This document shows, one piece after another, positions 10,042-17,693 of a DNA stretch of 64,000 nucleotides. Under the pieces are notes generated by a model, which saw nothing but the letters and a program-made list of their open reading frames with translations, was not told where the DNA came from and did no database searches. The stretch comes from Streptomyces sp. JB150 (lineage in GTDB: Bacteria > Actinomycetota > Actinomycetes > Streptomycetales > Streptomycetaceae), in the NCBI RefSeq assembly GCF_011193355.1, contig NZ_CP049780.1, forward strand, positions 3,547,085-3,611,084. The letters are read 5' to 3'. Position numbers and translations under genes: made by a program. Positions within the stretch are counted from its first letter, which is position 1. Each line of letters starts with the position of its first letter.

Positions 10042-11250
10042 GTGCGGAAGATCGCCTACGACTGTGACGTGCTGGTGATCGGCGGCGGGATCGTCGGCCT
10101 GTCGACGGCGTACGCGATCACGCGCCGGGCACCGGGCACGCACGTGACGGTGCTGGAGAAGGAGGCGGGCCCGGCCCGGCACCAGACGGGCCGCAACAGC
10201 GGCGTCATCCACAGCGGCATCTACTACCGCCCCGGCTCCCTCAAGGCGCGGTACGCGGTCCGCGGCGCCGCCGAGCTGGTCAAGTTCTGCGCCGAGTACG
10301 ACATCGCGCACGCCGTCACCGGCAAGCTGATCGTCGCCACCGACCGCGCCGAGCTGCCCCGCCTGCACGCCCTGGTGCAGCGCGGCCGGGAGAACGGCAT
10401 ACCGGTGCGCGAGCTGGGCGCGGCCCAGATCGCGGAGTACGAGCCGCAGGTGCGCGGCCTCGCCGCCATACACGTCGGCACGACCGGGATCTGCGACTTC
10501 ACCGGCGTCGCCCGCCGGCTGGCCGACGCGTCCGGCGCGGAGATCCGCTACGGCGCCCGCGTGGTCCGGGTGGACCGCCGCCCGGAGCTGGGCGTGGCCG
10601 TGCGGACGGCCGACGGCACGGTCGTGCGGGCGCGCGTGCTGGTGAACTGCGCCGGGCTGCACTGCGACGAGATCGCCCGGTTGACGGGGGACGACCCGCA
10701 GATGCGGATCATCCCGTTCCGTGGCGAGTACTACGACCTGCGCCGCCCCGAGCTGGTGCGGGGCCTGGTCTACCCCGTCCCCGACCCGGCGTTCCCGTTC
10801 CTCGGCGTCCACCTCACCCGCGGCATCGACGGCAGCGTCCACGTCGGCCCCAACGCGGTCCCCGCCCTGGCCCGCGAGGGGTACGGCTGGGGTGTCGTGC
10901 GGCCCCGCGAGCTGGGCACCACCCTGGCCTGGCCCGGCGCCTGGCAGCTGGCCCGCCGCCACTGGCGGTACGGGGCGGGGGAGCTGCGCCGGTCGCTGTC
11001 CAAGGCGGCGTTCACCGAGGCCGTCCGCAGACTGCTGCCCGCCGTCACCGCGGCGGACCTGGAGCCTGCGGCGGCCGGGGTACGCGCGCAGGCCGTGCTG
11101 CGCGACGGCACGCTGGCCGACGACTTCCTCATCCAGGAGGCCCCCCGCACGGTGCACGTCCTCAACGCCCCCTCCCCCGCCGCGACGGCGTCCCTGCCCA
11201 TCGGCCGGGAGGTCGCCCGCCGCGCGCTGGCAGCCCTGGAGGAGCGCTGA
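10042..11250 (+). CDS. lhgO: L-2-hydroxyglutarate oxidase (FAD-dependent)
   Basis: 402 residues. The N-terminal FAD-binding Rossmann motif is DVLVIGGGIVGLSTAYAI. Family signatures follow: HQTGRNSGVIHSGIYY, then FRGEYYDL, and VHVGPNA near the C-terminal substrate region. LhgO oxidises L-2-hydroxyglutarate to 2-oxoglutarate, removing a side product of 2-oxoglutarate reduction. The GTG at 10042 is chosen because GGGAGG lies just upstream at good spacing and the conserved sequence starts about ten residues later; GTG 10012 and 10033 are in frame but less well placed. Followed 47 bp later by trmB on the same strand. Confidence 0.9.
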   Translation: MRKIAYDCDVLVIGGGIVGLSTAYAITRRAPGTHVTVLEKEAGPARHQTGRNSGVIHSGIYYRPGSLKARYAVRGAAELVKFCAEYDIAHAVTGKLIVATDRAELPRLHALVQRGRENGIPVRELGAAQIAEYEPQVRGLAAIHVGTTGICDFTGVARRLADASGAEIRYGARVVRVDRRPELGVAVRTADGTVVRARVLVNCAGLHCDEIARLTGDDPQMRIIPFRGEYYDLRRPELVRGLVYPVPDPAFPFLGVHLTRGIDGSVHVGPNAVPALAREGYGWGVVRPRELGTTLAWPGAWQLARRHWRYGAGELRRSLSKAAFTEAVRRLLPAVTAADLEPAAAGVRAQAVLRDGTLADDFLIQEAPRTVHVLNAPSPAATASLPIGREVARRALAALEER

Positions 11251-11297
11251 GCACCGCACCGGCCCCCGCGAGGCGACCCCGTAGACTCGATGCCACT

Positions 11298-12104
11298 GTG
11301 TCTGACTCCCTGAACGCCGCCCCCGCCCCCCGCCGCCCCAAGGGCGCGCCCCGGTTCCCCGAGGGTCCCCAGGCGGACCCCGCCGGTTCGCACTTCGAGC
11401 GGCGCATCCGGAGTTTCCAGCCGCGGCGCAGCCGGGTGACCGCGGGGCAGGCGGACGCGCTCAGGCGGCTGTGGCCCCGGTGGGGCTTCGACATCGACGG
11501 CTCCCGGGTCCTCGACCTCGCCGAGCTGTTCGGGAACGGCAACCCGGTCGTCCTGGAGATCGGCTTCGGCATGGGCGAGGCCACCGCCCAGATGGCGGCC
11601 GCCGACCCCGGCACCAACATCCTCGCGGTGGACGTGCACACCCCCGGCCAGGGCAATCTGCTCGGCCTCGCCGACCGGGGCGGCCTGACCAACATCCGGG
11701 TGGGCAACGGCGACGCCATCATCCTGCTGCGCGAGATGCTCGCCCCGGACTCCCTTGACGGCCTGCGCGTCTACTTCCCCGACCCGTGGCCCAAGAAGCG
11801 CCACCACAAGCGGCGGCTGATCCAGCCGGCGTTCCTCAGCCTCGCCGCGACCCGGCTGAGGCCCGGCGCGCTGCTGCACTGCGCCACCGACTGGGAGCCG
11901 TACGCGGAGCAGATGCTCGAGGTCCTCACCGCGCACCCGGACTTCGAGAACACGCAGCCCGACGGCGGTTTCGCGCCCCGCCCGGAGTTCCGCCCGCTGA
12001 CCCGTTTCGAGGGTCAGGGACTGGACAAGGGTCATGTCGTGAACGACCTGCTCTTCCGCCGCGTACCACACACAACGTCAGCTCAGCCTCCCGCCGACGC
12101 CTGA
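11298..12104 (+). CDS. trmB: tRNA (guanine-N7-)-methyltransferase
   Basis: 268 residues. SAM-binding motif VVLEIGFGMGEATAQMA. The typical YFPDPWPKKRHHKRR segment of TrmB is at about residues 155-170, and the C-terminal HCATDWEPYAE motif follows. It methylates G46 in the tRNA variable loop. The start is GTG 11298, directly after the region ending lhgO; the N-terminal ~40 residues are Pro-rich and variable, as in other actinobacteria. A protease gene follows 40 bp later, so the two may be co-transcribed. Confidence 0.93.
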   Translation: MSDSLNAAPAPRRPKGAPRFPEGPQADPAGSHFERRIRSFQPRRSRVTAGQADALRRLWPRWGFDIDGSRVLDLAELFGNGNPVVLEIGFGMGEATAQMAAADPGTNILAVDVHTPGQGNLLGLADRGGLTNIRVGNGDAIILLREMLAPDSLDGLRVYFPDPWPKKRHHKRRLIQPAFLSLAATRLRPGALLHCATDWEPYAEQMLEVLTAHPDFENTQPDGGFAPRPEFRPLTRFEGQGLDKGHVVNDLLFRRVPHTTSAQPPADA

Positions 12105-12144
12105 TCCACCGCGGGCGGCTCCGTCCCTCGTAAGGGTCAATGCC

Positions 12145-13545
12145 GTGGCCAGCAGTCCCCCGTACCCCATGCCCCCCGGTGAAGCCGTCCCCGGTGCTCC
12201 CGCAGCCGGTGCCCCCGTCCCCGGGGCGCACCGGCCCGCGCACTGGTGGCAGCGTCCCTGGGTGCGCTACGGCGCGCTCATCACCCTGCTCGCGCTGTCC
12301 GGGCTCGTCATCCTCGCCCTGGTGCGCGAGGAGACCGGCACCGAGGGGTTCCTGGTGGGGCTGGGGCTGGCGGTCCTGCCCGTCCCGCTGCTCGTCGCCG
12401 CCTTCCGCTGGCTGGACCGGGTGGAGCCGGGCCCCTGGCGGAACCTGGTCTTCGCGTTCGCCTGGGGGGCCTGCGCCGCGGCGCTGATCGCGATCGTGGC
12501 CAACAGCTTCGCGACCCAGTGGATAGCCACGGCGACCGCCGACCCGGCCGGCGCGGACACCCTCGGGGCCACCGTCATAGCGCCGGTCGTGGAGGAGTCC
12601 GCCAAGGCGGCCGCGATCCTGCTGCTCTTCCTCTTCCGCAGGCGGGACTTCACGGGAATCGTCGACGGCGTGGTCATAGCCGGGGTGACCGCGACCGGCT
12701 TCGCGTTCACCGAGAACATCCTCTACCTCGGCACCGCCTTCGGCACCGACCAGATGCAGGGCGACAGCGGCATCGCCTCCGTCACCGCCGCCACCTTCTT
12801 CGTGCGCATCGTGATGTCCCCGTTCGCGCACCCCCTGTTCACCGTTTTCACCGGCATCGGCTTCGGCATCGCCGCCCTGTCCGGGCCCCGGCAGCGGACG
12901 CGCCGCCTGCTGCTGCCGCCGTGCGGCCTGCTGCTCGCGATGGGCATGCACGCGCTGTGGAACGGCTCCGCGAGCTTCGGCGGCTTCGCGTTCCTCGCGG
13001 TGTACGCCGCGTTCATGGTGCCCGCGTTCGGGCTGCTGACCTGGCTGGTGATCTGGACCCGACAGCGGGAGCTGCGCACCGTCCGCGAGGAGCTGCCCGC
13101 GTACGTGGCCGCCGGCTGGCTGGGTCCGGCGGAGCCGTTCGCGCTCGGCTCGATGCGGGCCCGCCGGCTGGCCCGCGACCACGCCCGGCACCACCTCGGC
13201 AAACCGGCGGCCCGCGCGGTCACCGAGTACGAGGCGTACGCGACGTCGCTGGCGTTCCTGCGGCACCGGGGGCGGCGCGGCCGGGCCGGCGCGGACTTCG
13301 TCCCGCGGGAGCGGGAGCTGCTGCACGAGCTGTGGCGCCGCCGGGAGGCCGCCCGTCCGGCCCTGGAGTACGCGGCGCGGATGACGGCGCCGCCGGTGCC
13401 GGTGATGATGCCGTGGCCTCCGCAGCCGGGACCGGGGGCGCCGTACCCGGCCTACCCGGCGTACCAACCGCCGCACCCCGTGCAGCGGACGCCGCAGACC
13501 GTCTACCAGGCGCCGTATCCGGCCTGGAACCCGTACCGGACGTGA
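12145..13545 (+). CDS. PrsW-family intramembrane metalloprotease
   Basis: 466 residues, with about eight hydrophobic segments between 30 and 310 and a Pro/Tyr-rich C-terminal tail. The defining EExxK motif occurs as VVEESAKAAAILLLF (about 150-165). Further family features are DGVVIAGVTATGFAFTEN (the FxxxEN region) and the two conserved His in FAHPLFTVFTGIGFG and GMHALWN. B. subtilis PrsW cleaves an anti-sigma factor at site 1; whether this homologue has such a substrate is unknown. The start is GTG 12145, with TAAGGG eight bases upstream. The C-terminal repeats of Pro-Tyr are probably cytoplasmic and disordered. Confidence 0.88.
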   Translation: MASSPPYPMPPGEAVPGAPAAGAPVPGAHRPAHWWQRPWVRYGALITLLALSGLVILALVREETGTEGFLVGLGLAVLPVPLLVAAFRWLDRVEPGPWRNLVFAFAWGACAAALIAIVANSFATQWIATATADPAGADTLGATVIAPVVEESAKAAAILLLFLFRRRDFTGIVDGVVIAGVTATGFAFTENILYLGTAFGTDQMQGDSGIASVTAATFFVRIVMSPFAHPLFTVFTGIGFGIAALSGPRQRTRRLLLPPCGLLLAMGMHALWNGSASFGGFAFLAVYAAFMVPAFGLLTWLVIWTRQRELRTVREELPAYVAAGWLGPAEPFALGSMRARRLARDHARHHLGKPAARAVTEYEAYATSLAFLRHRGRRGRAGADFVPRERELLHELWRRREAARPALEYAARMTAPPVPVMMPWPPQPGPGAPYPAYPAYQPPHPVQRTPQTVYQAPYPAWNPYRT

Positions 13546-13572
13546 CCGGACGGCGGGCCGCTGACCGGCAGC

Positions 13573-13598
13573 CCTGACGTCGGGGGGTTGCCGTCAGG
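13573..13598. terminator. Putative bidirectional terminator
   Basis: CCTGACG (13573-13579) and CGTCAGG (13592-13598) form a 7-bp stem with a 12-nt loop, between the convergent PrsW and M23 genes. The stem is short, so this is tentative. Confidence 0.4.
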
Positions 13599-13652
13599 AC
13601 CGCCGGGGACCGGGAGTAGGACGAAGAGAAGCGGAACAGAAGGACGGGTGCG

Positions 13653-14696
13653 TCAGGGGGTGAGGCCCTTGCTCCGCAGCCAGGCCATCGGGTCCAGCGC
13701 GCCGCCGGCGGCGGTGTGGACCTCCATGTGCAGATGCGCGCCGCTGACGTTGCCCGTGGCGCCCACGCGGCCGATGACCTCGCCCGTGGTGACCTTCTGG
13801 CCCACGCTGACGCCGATCGACGACTGGTGGGCGTAGAGGATCTCGGTGCCGTCCTCCAGGGTGAGGACGGTCTTGTAGCCGTACGGCCCGTCCCAGCCGG
13901 CCTCCGTGATGGTGCCGGAGTGGACGGCCTTGATGAGGGTGCCGGTGGGCGCGGCGAAGTCGAGGCCGGTGTGGTAGCCGGAGGACCACATGGCGCCGGC
14001 CTGGCCGTAGCTCGCGGTGAGGACGTACGACGAGGTCGGCAGCGTGTACTGCTTGGCCAGCTCGGCCAGGCGCTCCGCCTCGGCCTTTTTGCGGGCCTCC
14101 TCCTCGGCGGCCTTCTTCGCGGCGGCGGCCTTGGCCTCGGCCTCCTTCTCCGCCTTGGCGGCGGCCTCGGCGGCCTCCTTCTCGGCGGCGGCCAGCGCCT
14201 CGGCGGCGGCCTTGGACTCGACCTGGTCCTGCTGCTGCTCGGCCTGCGCCATGATGCGGGCGCGCAGCGCCTCGCCGGCGTCGGTGGTGCCCTGCCCGGA
14301 GTCGGCGGCGGTGACGCCGATGCCGCTGAGCGGGGTGGCAGCGACCTCCGGGGCCTCGGCCTCGGTGTCGTCGGAGATGAGCGAGCCGACGTTCGGCAGG
14401 TCGGGCATGGAGATGGAGACCGGCGGCTTGCCGGTCTGCGCGGTGGCCATGCCGCCCGCGCCGACGGCGGCTATGACACCGACGCCCAGCACGGTGGAGC
14501 TGCGGGCGAGTCCGCCGCGCTGCTTGGTGACGCGATGCCGGCCGCGTACGGGGCGAATGGATTCCGCAGTCGGGTTCCACTCCTCCCACGGGCCCTCGTC
14601 GGTGCGCTGATCGCCGTACACGAAGGTGTCGGCGGGGTCGGCGGTGCGCTGGCCAGGCACGAACGGGGCCTCGGGGGCAGGCCGGTTGGACGCCAC
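13653..14696 (-). CDS. M23-family peptidoglycan endopeptidase with coiled-coil linker
   Basis: 347 residues. A cytoplasmic N-terminal stretch ends at RGRHRVTK, followed by a hydrophobic export or anchor segment (LGVGVIAAVGAGGMA). An Ala/Glu/Lys coiled-coil lies at about 140-215, and a C-terminal LytM/M23 domain at 225-345. Zinc ligands are visible as HTGLDFAAP and HLHMEVH. Such enzymes cut peptide cross-links in the wall during growth or spore germination. The GTG at 14696 has GGAG nine bases upstream. A ydaO-type c-di-AMP riboswitch occupies its leader, so expression should fall when c-di-AMP is high. Confidence 0.93.
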   Translation of the reverse strand: MASNRPAPEAPFVPGQRTADPADTFVYGDQRTDEGPWEEWNPTAESIRPVRGRHRVTKQRGGLARSSTVLGVGVIAAVGAGGMATAQTGKPPVSISMPDLPNVGSLISDDTEAEAPEVAATPLSGIGVTAADSGQGTTDAGEALRARIMAQAEQQQDQVESKAAAEALAAAEKEAAEAAAKAEKEAEAKAAAAKKAAEEEARKKAEAERLAELAKQYTLPTSSYVLTASYGQAGAMWSSGYHTGLDFAAPTGTLIKAVHSGTITEAGWDGPYGYKTVLTLEDGTEILYAHQSSIGVSVGQKVTTGEVIGRVGATGNVSGAHLHMEVHTAAGGALDPMAWLRSKGLTP

Positions 14697-14722
14697 GTGG
14701 GCGTACTCCTTTCCTTCCTTCT

Positions 14723-14875
14723 CGCCTACCGGGTTAGCTGACGGGTTCGGAGCAGGAAGGTCTCCTACGCGCGTAAACCAGCCGTGTCCTGCGCGGTTTT
14801 CAGCCGCTGTGGACCCGACCCCTTACGCCCGATTCACCCCAAGGTGGTGGTTCCCCGGTTCCCTCACGGGATTCG
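14723..14875 (-). promoter_or_regulatory. ydaO-yuaA (cyclic di-AMP) riboswitch
   Basis: On the minus strand the leader carries the conserved ydaO blocks in order: GAATCCCGTGAGGGAACCGG, GGAACCACC, TTGGGGTGAATCGG, and the 3' block CCGAACCCGTCAGCTAACCC followed by GGTAGGCG. It ends about 25 nt before the GTG of the M23 peptidase gene. This class binds cyclic di-AMP and in actinobacteria precedes wall-hydrolase genes such as rpfA; the ligand-bound form turns expression off. Boundaries are approximate. Confidence 0.92.
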
Positions 14876-15029
14876 GCGCGTGCGCACGGAGCCGCCTCTG
14901 GTGACGGCTGGGACGACCGCGCTGCGTTATCGGACGTTAATAGAACCAGGGGGTGATTTCCAAGCCGTTCCGCTTGATCATTACGGTTCGCCGGGCGGAC
15001 GTAGCGCCCAGGAGCGGCTAAAAACGGGC

Positions 15030-15045
15030 GAGTTGACCTCAACTC
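15030..15045. promoter_or_regulatory. 16-bp palindrome overlapping a candidate promoter
   Basis: GAGTTGA-CC-TCAACTC is a perfect 7-bp inverted repeat with a 2-bp centre. Read on the minus strand it contains TTGAGG, a possible -35, followed about 16 bp later by TTTAGC/TAGCCG. A start there would give the riboswitch a leader of about 300 nt. Together with the ydaO element this accounts for most of the 544-bp gap 14697-15240. The binding protein is unknown. Confidence 0.45.
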
Positions 15046-15195
15046 TCAAACGCTTCAGCAGTGTCCGCGTTTTTGATGGTGACTCAGATGTTATGCGCAG
15101 TGGGGTTGGTCACGCACGCGCGGTGACGATCGGGACCCGCCGTACGTCTTCGGCCACACGGGCAACGTGAGAGCCCTCGGGAGGCGCGGAAAACA

Positions 15196-15233
15196 CTCAG
15201 GGCCGAAACCCGTTTCCGGATTCCGGCCCTGAG
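15196..15233 (-). terminator. Terminator of the tRNA-fMet transcript
   Basis: CTCAGGGCCG and CGGCCCTGAG form a 10-bp perfect stem, extended by AA/TT pairs. On the minus strand it is followed by TGTTTTCC. It lies directly 3' of the initiator tRNA gene. Confidence 0.75.
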
Positions 15234-15240
15234 CCTTCAG

Positions 15241-15314
15241 TAGCGGGGACAGGATTTGAACCTGCGACCTCTGGGTTATGAGCCCAGCGAGCTACCGAGC
15301 TGCTCCACCCCGCG
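15241..15314 (-). tRNA. tRNA-fMet (initiator, CAT)
   Basis: 74 nt. Anticodon CAT in loop CTCATAA. Initiator features are three G:C pairs at the end of the anticodon stem (GGG/CCC) and an unpaired first base in the acceptor (C1 opposite T72). CCA is not encoded. A TACACT -10-like element lies upstream on the minus strand (15324-15329). Confidence 0.97.
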
Positions 15315-15402
15315 TCGGTGATTCCAGTGTACGCCATGCGCGGGACCCCTCGCGCCAGAGGTAGTTTCACTGGGAACCGACCCGGGATTCTGCCGTCTCC
15401 AG

Positions 15403-16551
15403 ATGGGTGCGCCGATGCCCTACCCGTACGTCCTGCTCTCCGCCGCCGTCTCCCTGGACGGCTTCCTGGACGACACCGGCCCCGAGCGGCTGCTGCTGTC
15501 CGGCCCGGCCGACTTCGACCGGGTCGACGAGGTGCGGGCGTCCGTCGACGCGATCCTGGTGGGCGCCGGCACGATCCGCGCCGACAACCCGCGGCTGCTG
15601 GTGAACTCCCCCGAGCGCCGCGCGGCCCGGACGGCGGCCGGGAAACCGGAGTACCCGCTGAAGGTCACGGTCAGCGCCACCGGCGACCTCGACCCCGGGG
15701 CGCGGTTCTGGCACACCGGCGGCGAGAAGGTCGTCTACACGACCCCCGAGGGCGCCGGCCGCCTGCGGGCGTCGGGCATCGCGGACACCGCGGCGGTGGT
15801 GCCGCTCGCCGGCGCCTGGGACTGGCGCACCGTCCTGGAGCATCTGCACGACCTGCGGGGCGTACGGCGGCTGATGGTCGAGGGCGGCGGCACGGTCCAC
15901 ACCCAGCTGCTCCGACAGGGTCTGGCCGACGAACTCCAGCTCGCCCTGGCGCCCCTCTTCGTCGGCGACCCGGACGCCCCCCGGCTGTTCGGTCCCGGTC
16001 CCTACCAGGCGGGCCGCCTGCGCCTGGTGGAGACCCGCCCGGTCGGTGACGTGGTGCTGATGCGCTACCAGCCGACCGCCCCCGGCACCGGCACGACCGC
16101 GGTGGCCGCCGACCACCACTGGCTGGCCCGGGCCTGCGCCCTGGCGGCGCAGTGCCCGCCCTCCGCGACCGCCTTCAGCGTCGGCGCGATCGTCGTCGCC
16201 GCCGACGGCACGGAACTCGCCCGCGGCCACTCCCGCGAGGGCGACGACCCGGTCGTCCACGCGGAGGAGGCGGCCCTGGCGAAGATCGACCCGGCGGACC
16301 CGCGGCTGCCCACCGCGACCGTCTACAGCAGCCTGGAGCCCTGTACGCGCCGCGCCTCCCGGCCCCGCCCCTGCGCCGGTCTGATCCTGGACGCCGGTGT
16401 CCGCAGGGTCGTCACGGCATGGCGGGAGCCGGACACGTTCGTGGCGGGAGCGGACGGCGCGGGGGCCCTGGCGGCGCGGGGCGTGGACGTGGTCGTCCTT
16501 CCCGAACACGAGGAGCAGGCGAAGGCCCCGAACCGCCACTTGCCGGGCTGA
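15403..16551 (+). CDS. RibD-like bifunctional protein with reversed domain order
   Basis: 382 residues. The N-terminal half is a RibD_C/dihydrofolate-reductase-like reductase domain (PYVLLSAAVSLDGFLDD, VGAGTIRADNP, VRRLMVEGGGTVH). The C-terminal half is a cytidine/deoxycytidylate-deaminase-like domain with zinc motif VVHAEEAA and SSLEPC followed eight residues later by a second Cys. Classical RibD has deaminase first and reductase second, so the order is inverted. The likely role is pyrimidine deamination and reduction in riboflavin or related pathways, but no other rib gene is nearby. The start may be ATG 15403 or ATG 15415; the second begins closer to the family N-terminus. The last residues (PNRHLPG) are encoded by the first unit of a 40-bp tandem repeat. 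Confidence 0.85.
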   Translation: MGAPMPYPYVLLSAAVSLDGFLDDTGPERLLLSGPADFDRVDEVRASVDAILVGAGTIRADNPRLLVNSPERRAARTAAGKPEYPLKVTVSATGDLDPGARFWHTGGEKVVYTTPEGAGRLRASGIADTAAVVPLAGAWDWRTVLEHLHDLRGVRRLMVEGGGTVHTQLLRQGLADELQLALAPLFVGDPDAPRLFGPGPYQAGRLRLVETRPVGDVVLMRYQPTAPGTGTTAVAADHHWLARACALAAQCPPSATAFSVGAIVVAADGTELARGHSREGDDPVVHAEEAALAKIDPADPRLPTATVYSSLEPCTRRASRPRPCAGLILDAGVRRVVTAWREPDTFVAGADGAGALAARGVDVVVLPEHEEQAKAPNRHLPG

Positions 16552-16640
16552 GGTACGGGCGAAGGCCCGGAACCGCCACCTGCCGGGCCGAGGAACGGGC
16601 GACACCCCCGAACCGCCACCTGCCGAGCCGGCGCCGGGCC
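16521..16640. repeat. Three 40-bp tandem repeats spanning a stop codon
   Basis: Units 16521-16560, 16561-16600 and 16601-16640 share GAACCGCCACCTGCCGGGC and flanking sequence, with few substitutions. The first unit encodes the C-terminus and stop codon of the RibD-like protein. The third abuts the stop codon of the convergent gene at 16642. Short unit and high identity suggest slippage or a recent expansion; a role as a terminator or attenuator is possible but not evident. Confidence 0.85.
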
Positions 16641-16641
16641 G

Positions 16642-17289
16642 CTACTGGCCGTCCCGCGGGGCGGTCACGCCCCCCGAGGGGTGGAGGACGTCGTACAGGG
16701 CCACCGACAGGGCCATGTACCGGTCCGTACACATCCTGTGGATACCGCGCGCGGGCGGATGCTCGGCCAGTGCGTCCCGCAGGGTGCGGTAGTCGGCCGC
16801 GTACGCGTTCATCGCGGTCTGGCCGCCCCTGGCCAGCCAGTCCCGCAGCCCCTCCGGCTCGCCCTGTCCGGCGGACGGATCCTGATTCGCCGACCCGCCC
16901 TGCCCTACGCACCGCGTGAGCACCGCCTCGCGCACCACGCCGGGCTGCTCCGCCGACAGCGGCAGCGGGAGCTCGGGTTCGTCCTCCGGCGCGCGGCCCC
17001 GCCACCGACGCCAGCGGGAGCGCGCAGCCTGCGCCGAAGCCCGTACCGCCGTCGCCGCCGCCCCCCTGGCCGCCTCGGTGAGCACCAGCCACAGCACCGG
17101 CGTCACCAGCGGTACGACGACCTCCAGCCCGAACTCGACGGTGGACGTGGACGGAGCCCGCCTCATCTTCGCCAGGTGCCGCCGTCTGTCCCGCGGCGTC
17201 ATCCCCTCGACCGCGTCCAGCAGGTCCCGCTCCCCTGGGGCGTGCTCGGAGGCCACCTGGCGGACGACGCGACTGACGGGAACGCCCAT
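16642..17289 (-). CDS. Hypothetical protein with one hydrophobic segment
   Basis: 215 residues, no family recognised. The N-terminal part is basic (TPRDRRRHLAKMRR) and is followed by a hydrophobic stretch FGLEVVVPLVTPVLWLVL (about 50-70) that could be a membrane helix. A basic segment (ARSRWRRWRGRAPEDEPE) and a helical C-terminal region follow. ATG 17289 has GGGGGA a few bases upstream. It lies between the RibD-like gene (convergent) and tRNA-Lys, and appears to be a single-gene unit. Codon use matches the surroundings. Confidence 0.72.
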   Translation of the reverse strand: MGVPVSRVVRQVASEHAPGERDLLDAVEGMTPRDRRRHLAKMRRAPSTSTVEFGLEVVVPLVTPVLWLVLTEAARGAAATAVRASAQAARSRWRRWRGRAPEDEPELPLPLSAEQPGVVREAVLTRCVGQGGSANQDPSAGQGEPEGLRDWLARGGQTAMNAYAADYRTLRDALAEHPPARGIHRMCTDRYMALSVALYDVLHPSGGVTAPRDGQ

Positions 17290-17413
17290 GAATTTCCCCC
17301 GAGTCGGCGCGATGAAGCGTGGGGAGTGTACAAGAGGCGCAAGGGGCGCCACGGCCGCTTCCACAGGGCCTTCACGCGCACCGGCGACGCGCCGGTACGC
17401 CCGGCGTCACGAC

Positions 17414-17451
17414 GAAGCGCCCCGACCGCGGACAACCGGTCGAGGCGCTTC
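17414..17451 (-). terminator. Terminator of the tRNA-Lys transcript
   Basis: GAAGCGCCCCGACCG and CGGTCGAGGCGCTTC form a 15-bp stem with one mismatch and an 8-nt loop, on the 3' side of tRNA-Lys (minus strand). Confidence 0.75.
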
Positions 17452-17487
17452 CAGCAGCTCGGAGGCCGAGACCTCCGCTGCGCACCG

Positions 17488-17560
17488 TAGGCCGTGTGGG
17501 ACTCGAACCCACAACCAATGGATTAAAAGTCCACTGCTCTGCCAATTGAGCTAACGGCCC
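17488..17560 (-). tRNA. tRNA-Lys (TTT)
   Basis: 73 nt. Acceptor GGGCCGT, anticodon TTT in loop CTTTTAA, T-loop TTCGAGT. CCA not encoded. Confidence 0.97.
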
Positions 17561-17693
17561 GAGGCGATGTTCGCCACCCCGAGCATAGCCGGATCGGGCC
17601 GCGTCTCCGATCGGGTATCGGTGACTCGGCGCGGCCCGGTGCCCGGCGGACGCCGGACCCGTGGCCGGGGCGGTGAGCGAAATGCGCCGGAGG

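Noticed and set aside
16521..16640. A CRISPR-like array
   Set aside because: Units are contiguous without spacers; only three copies.
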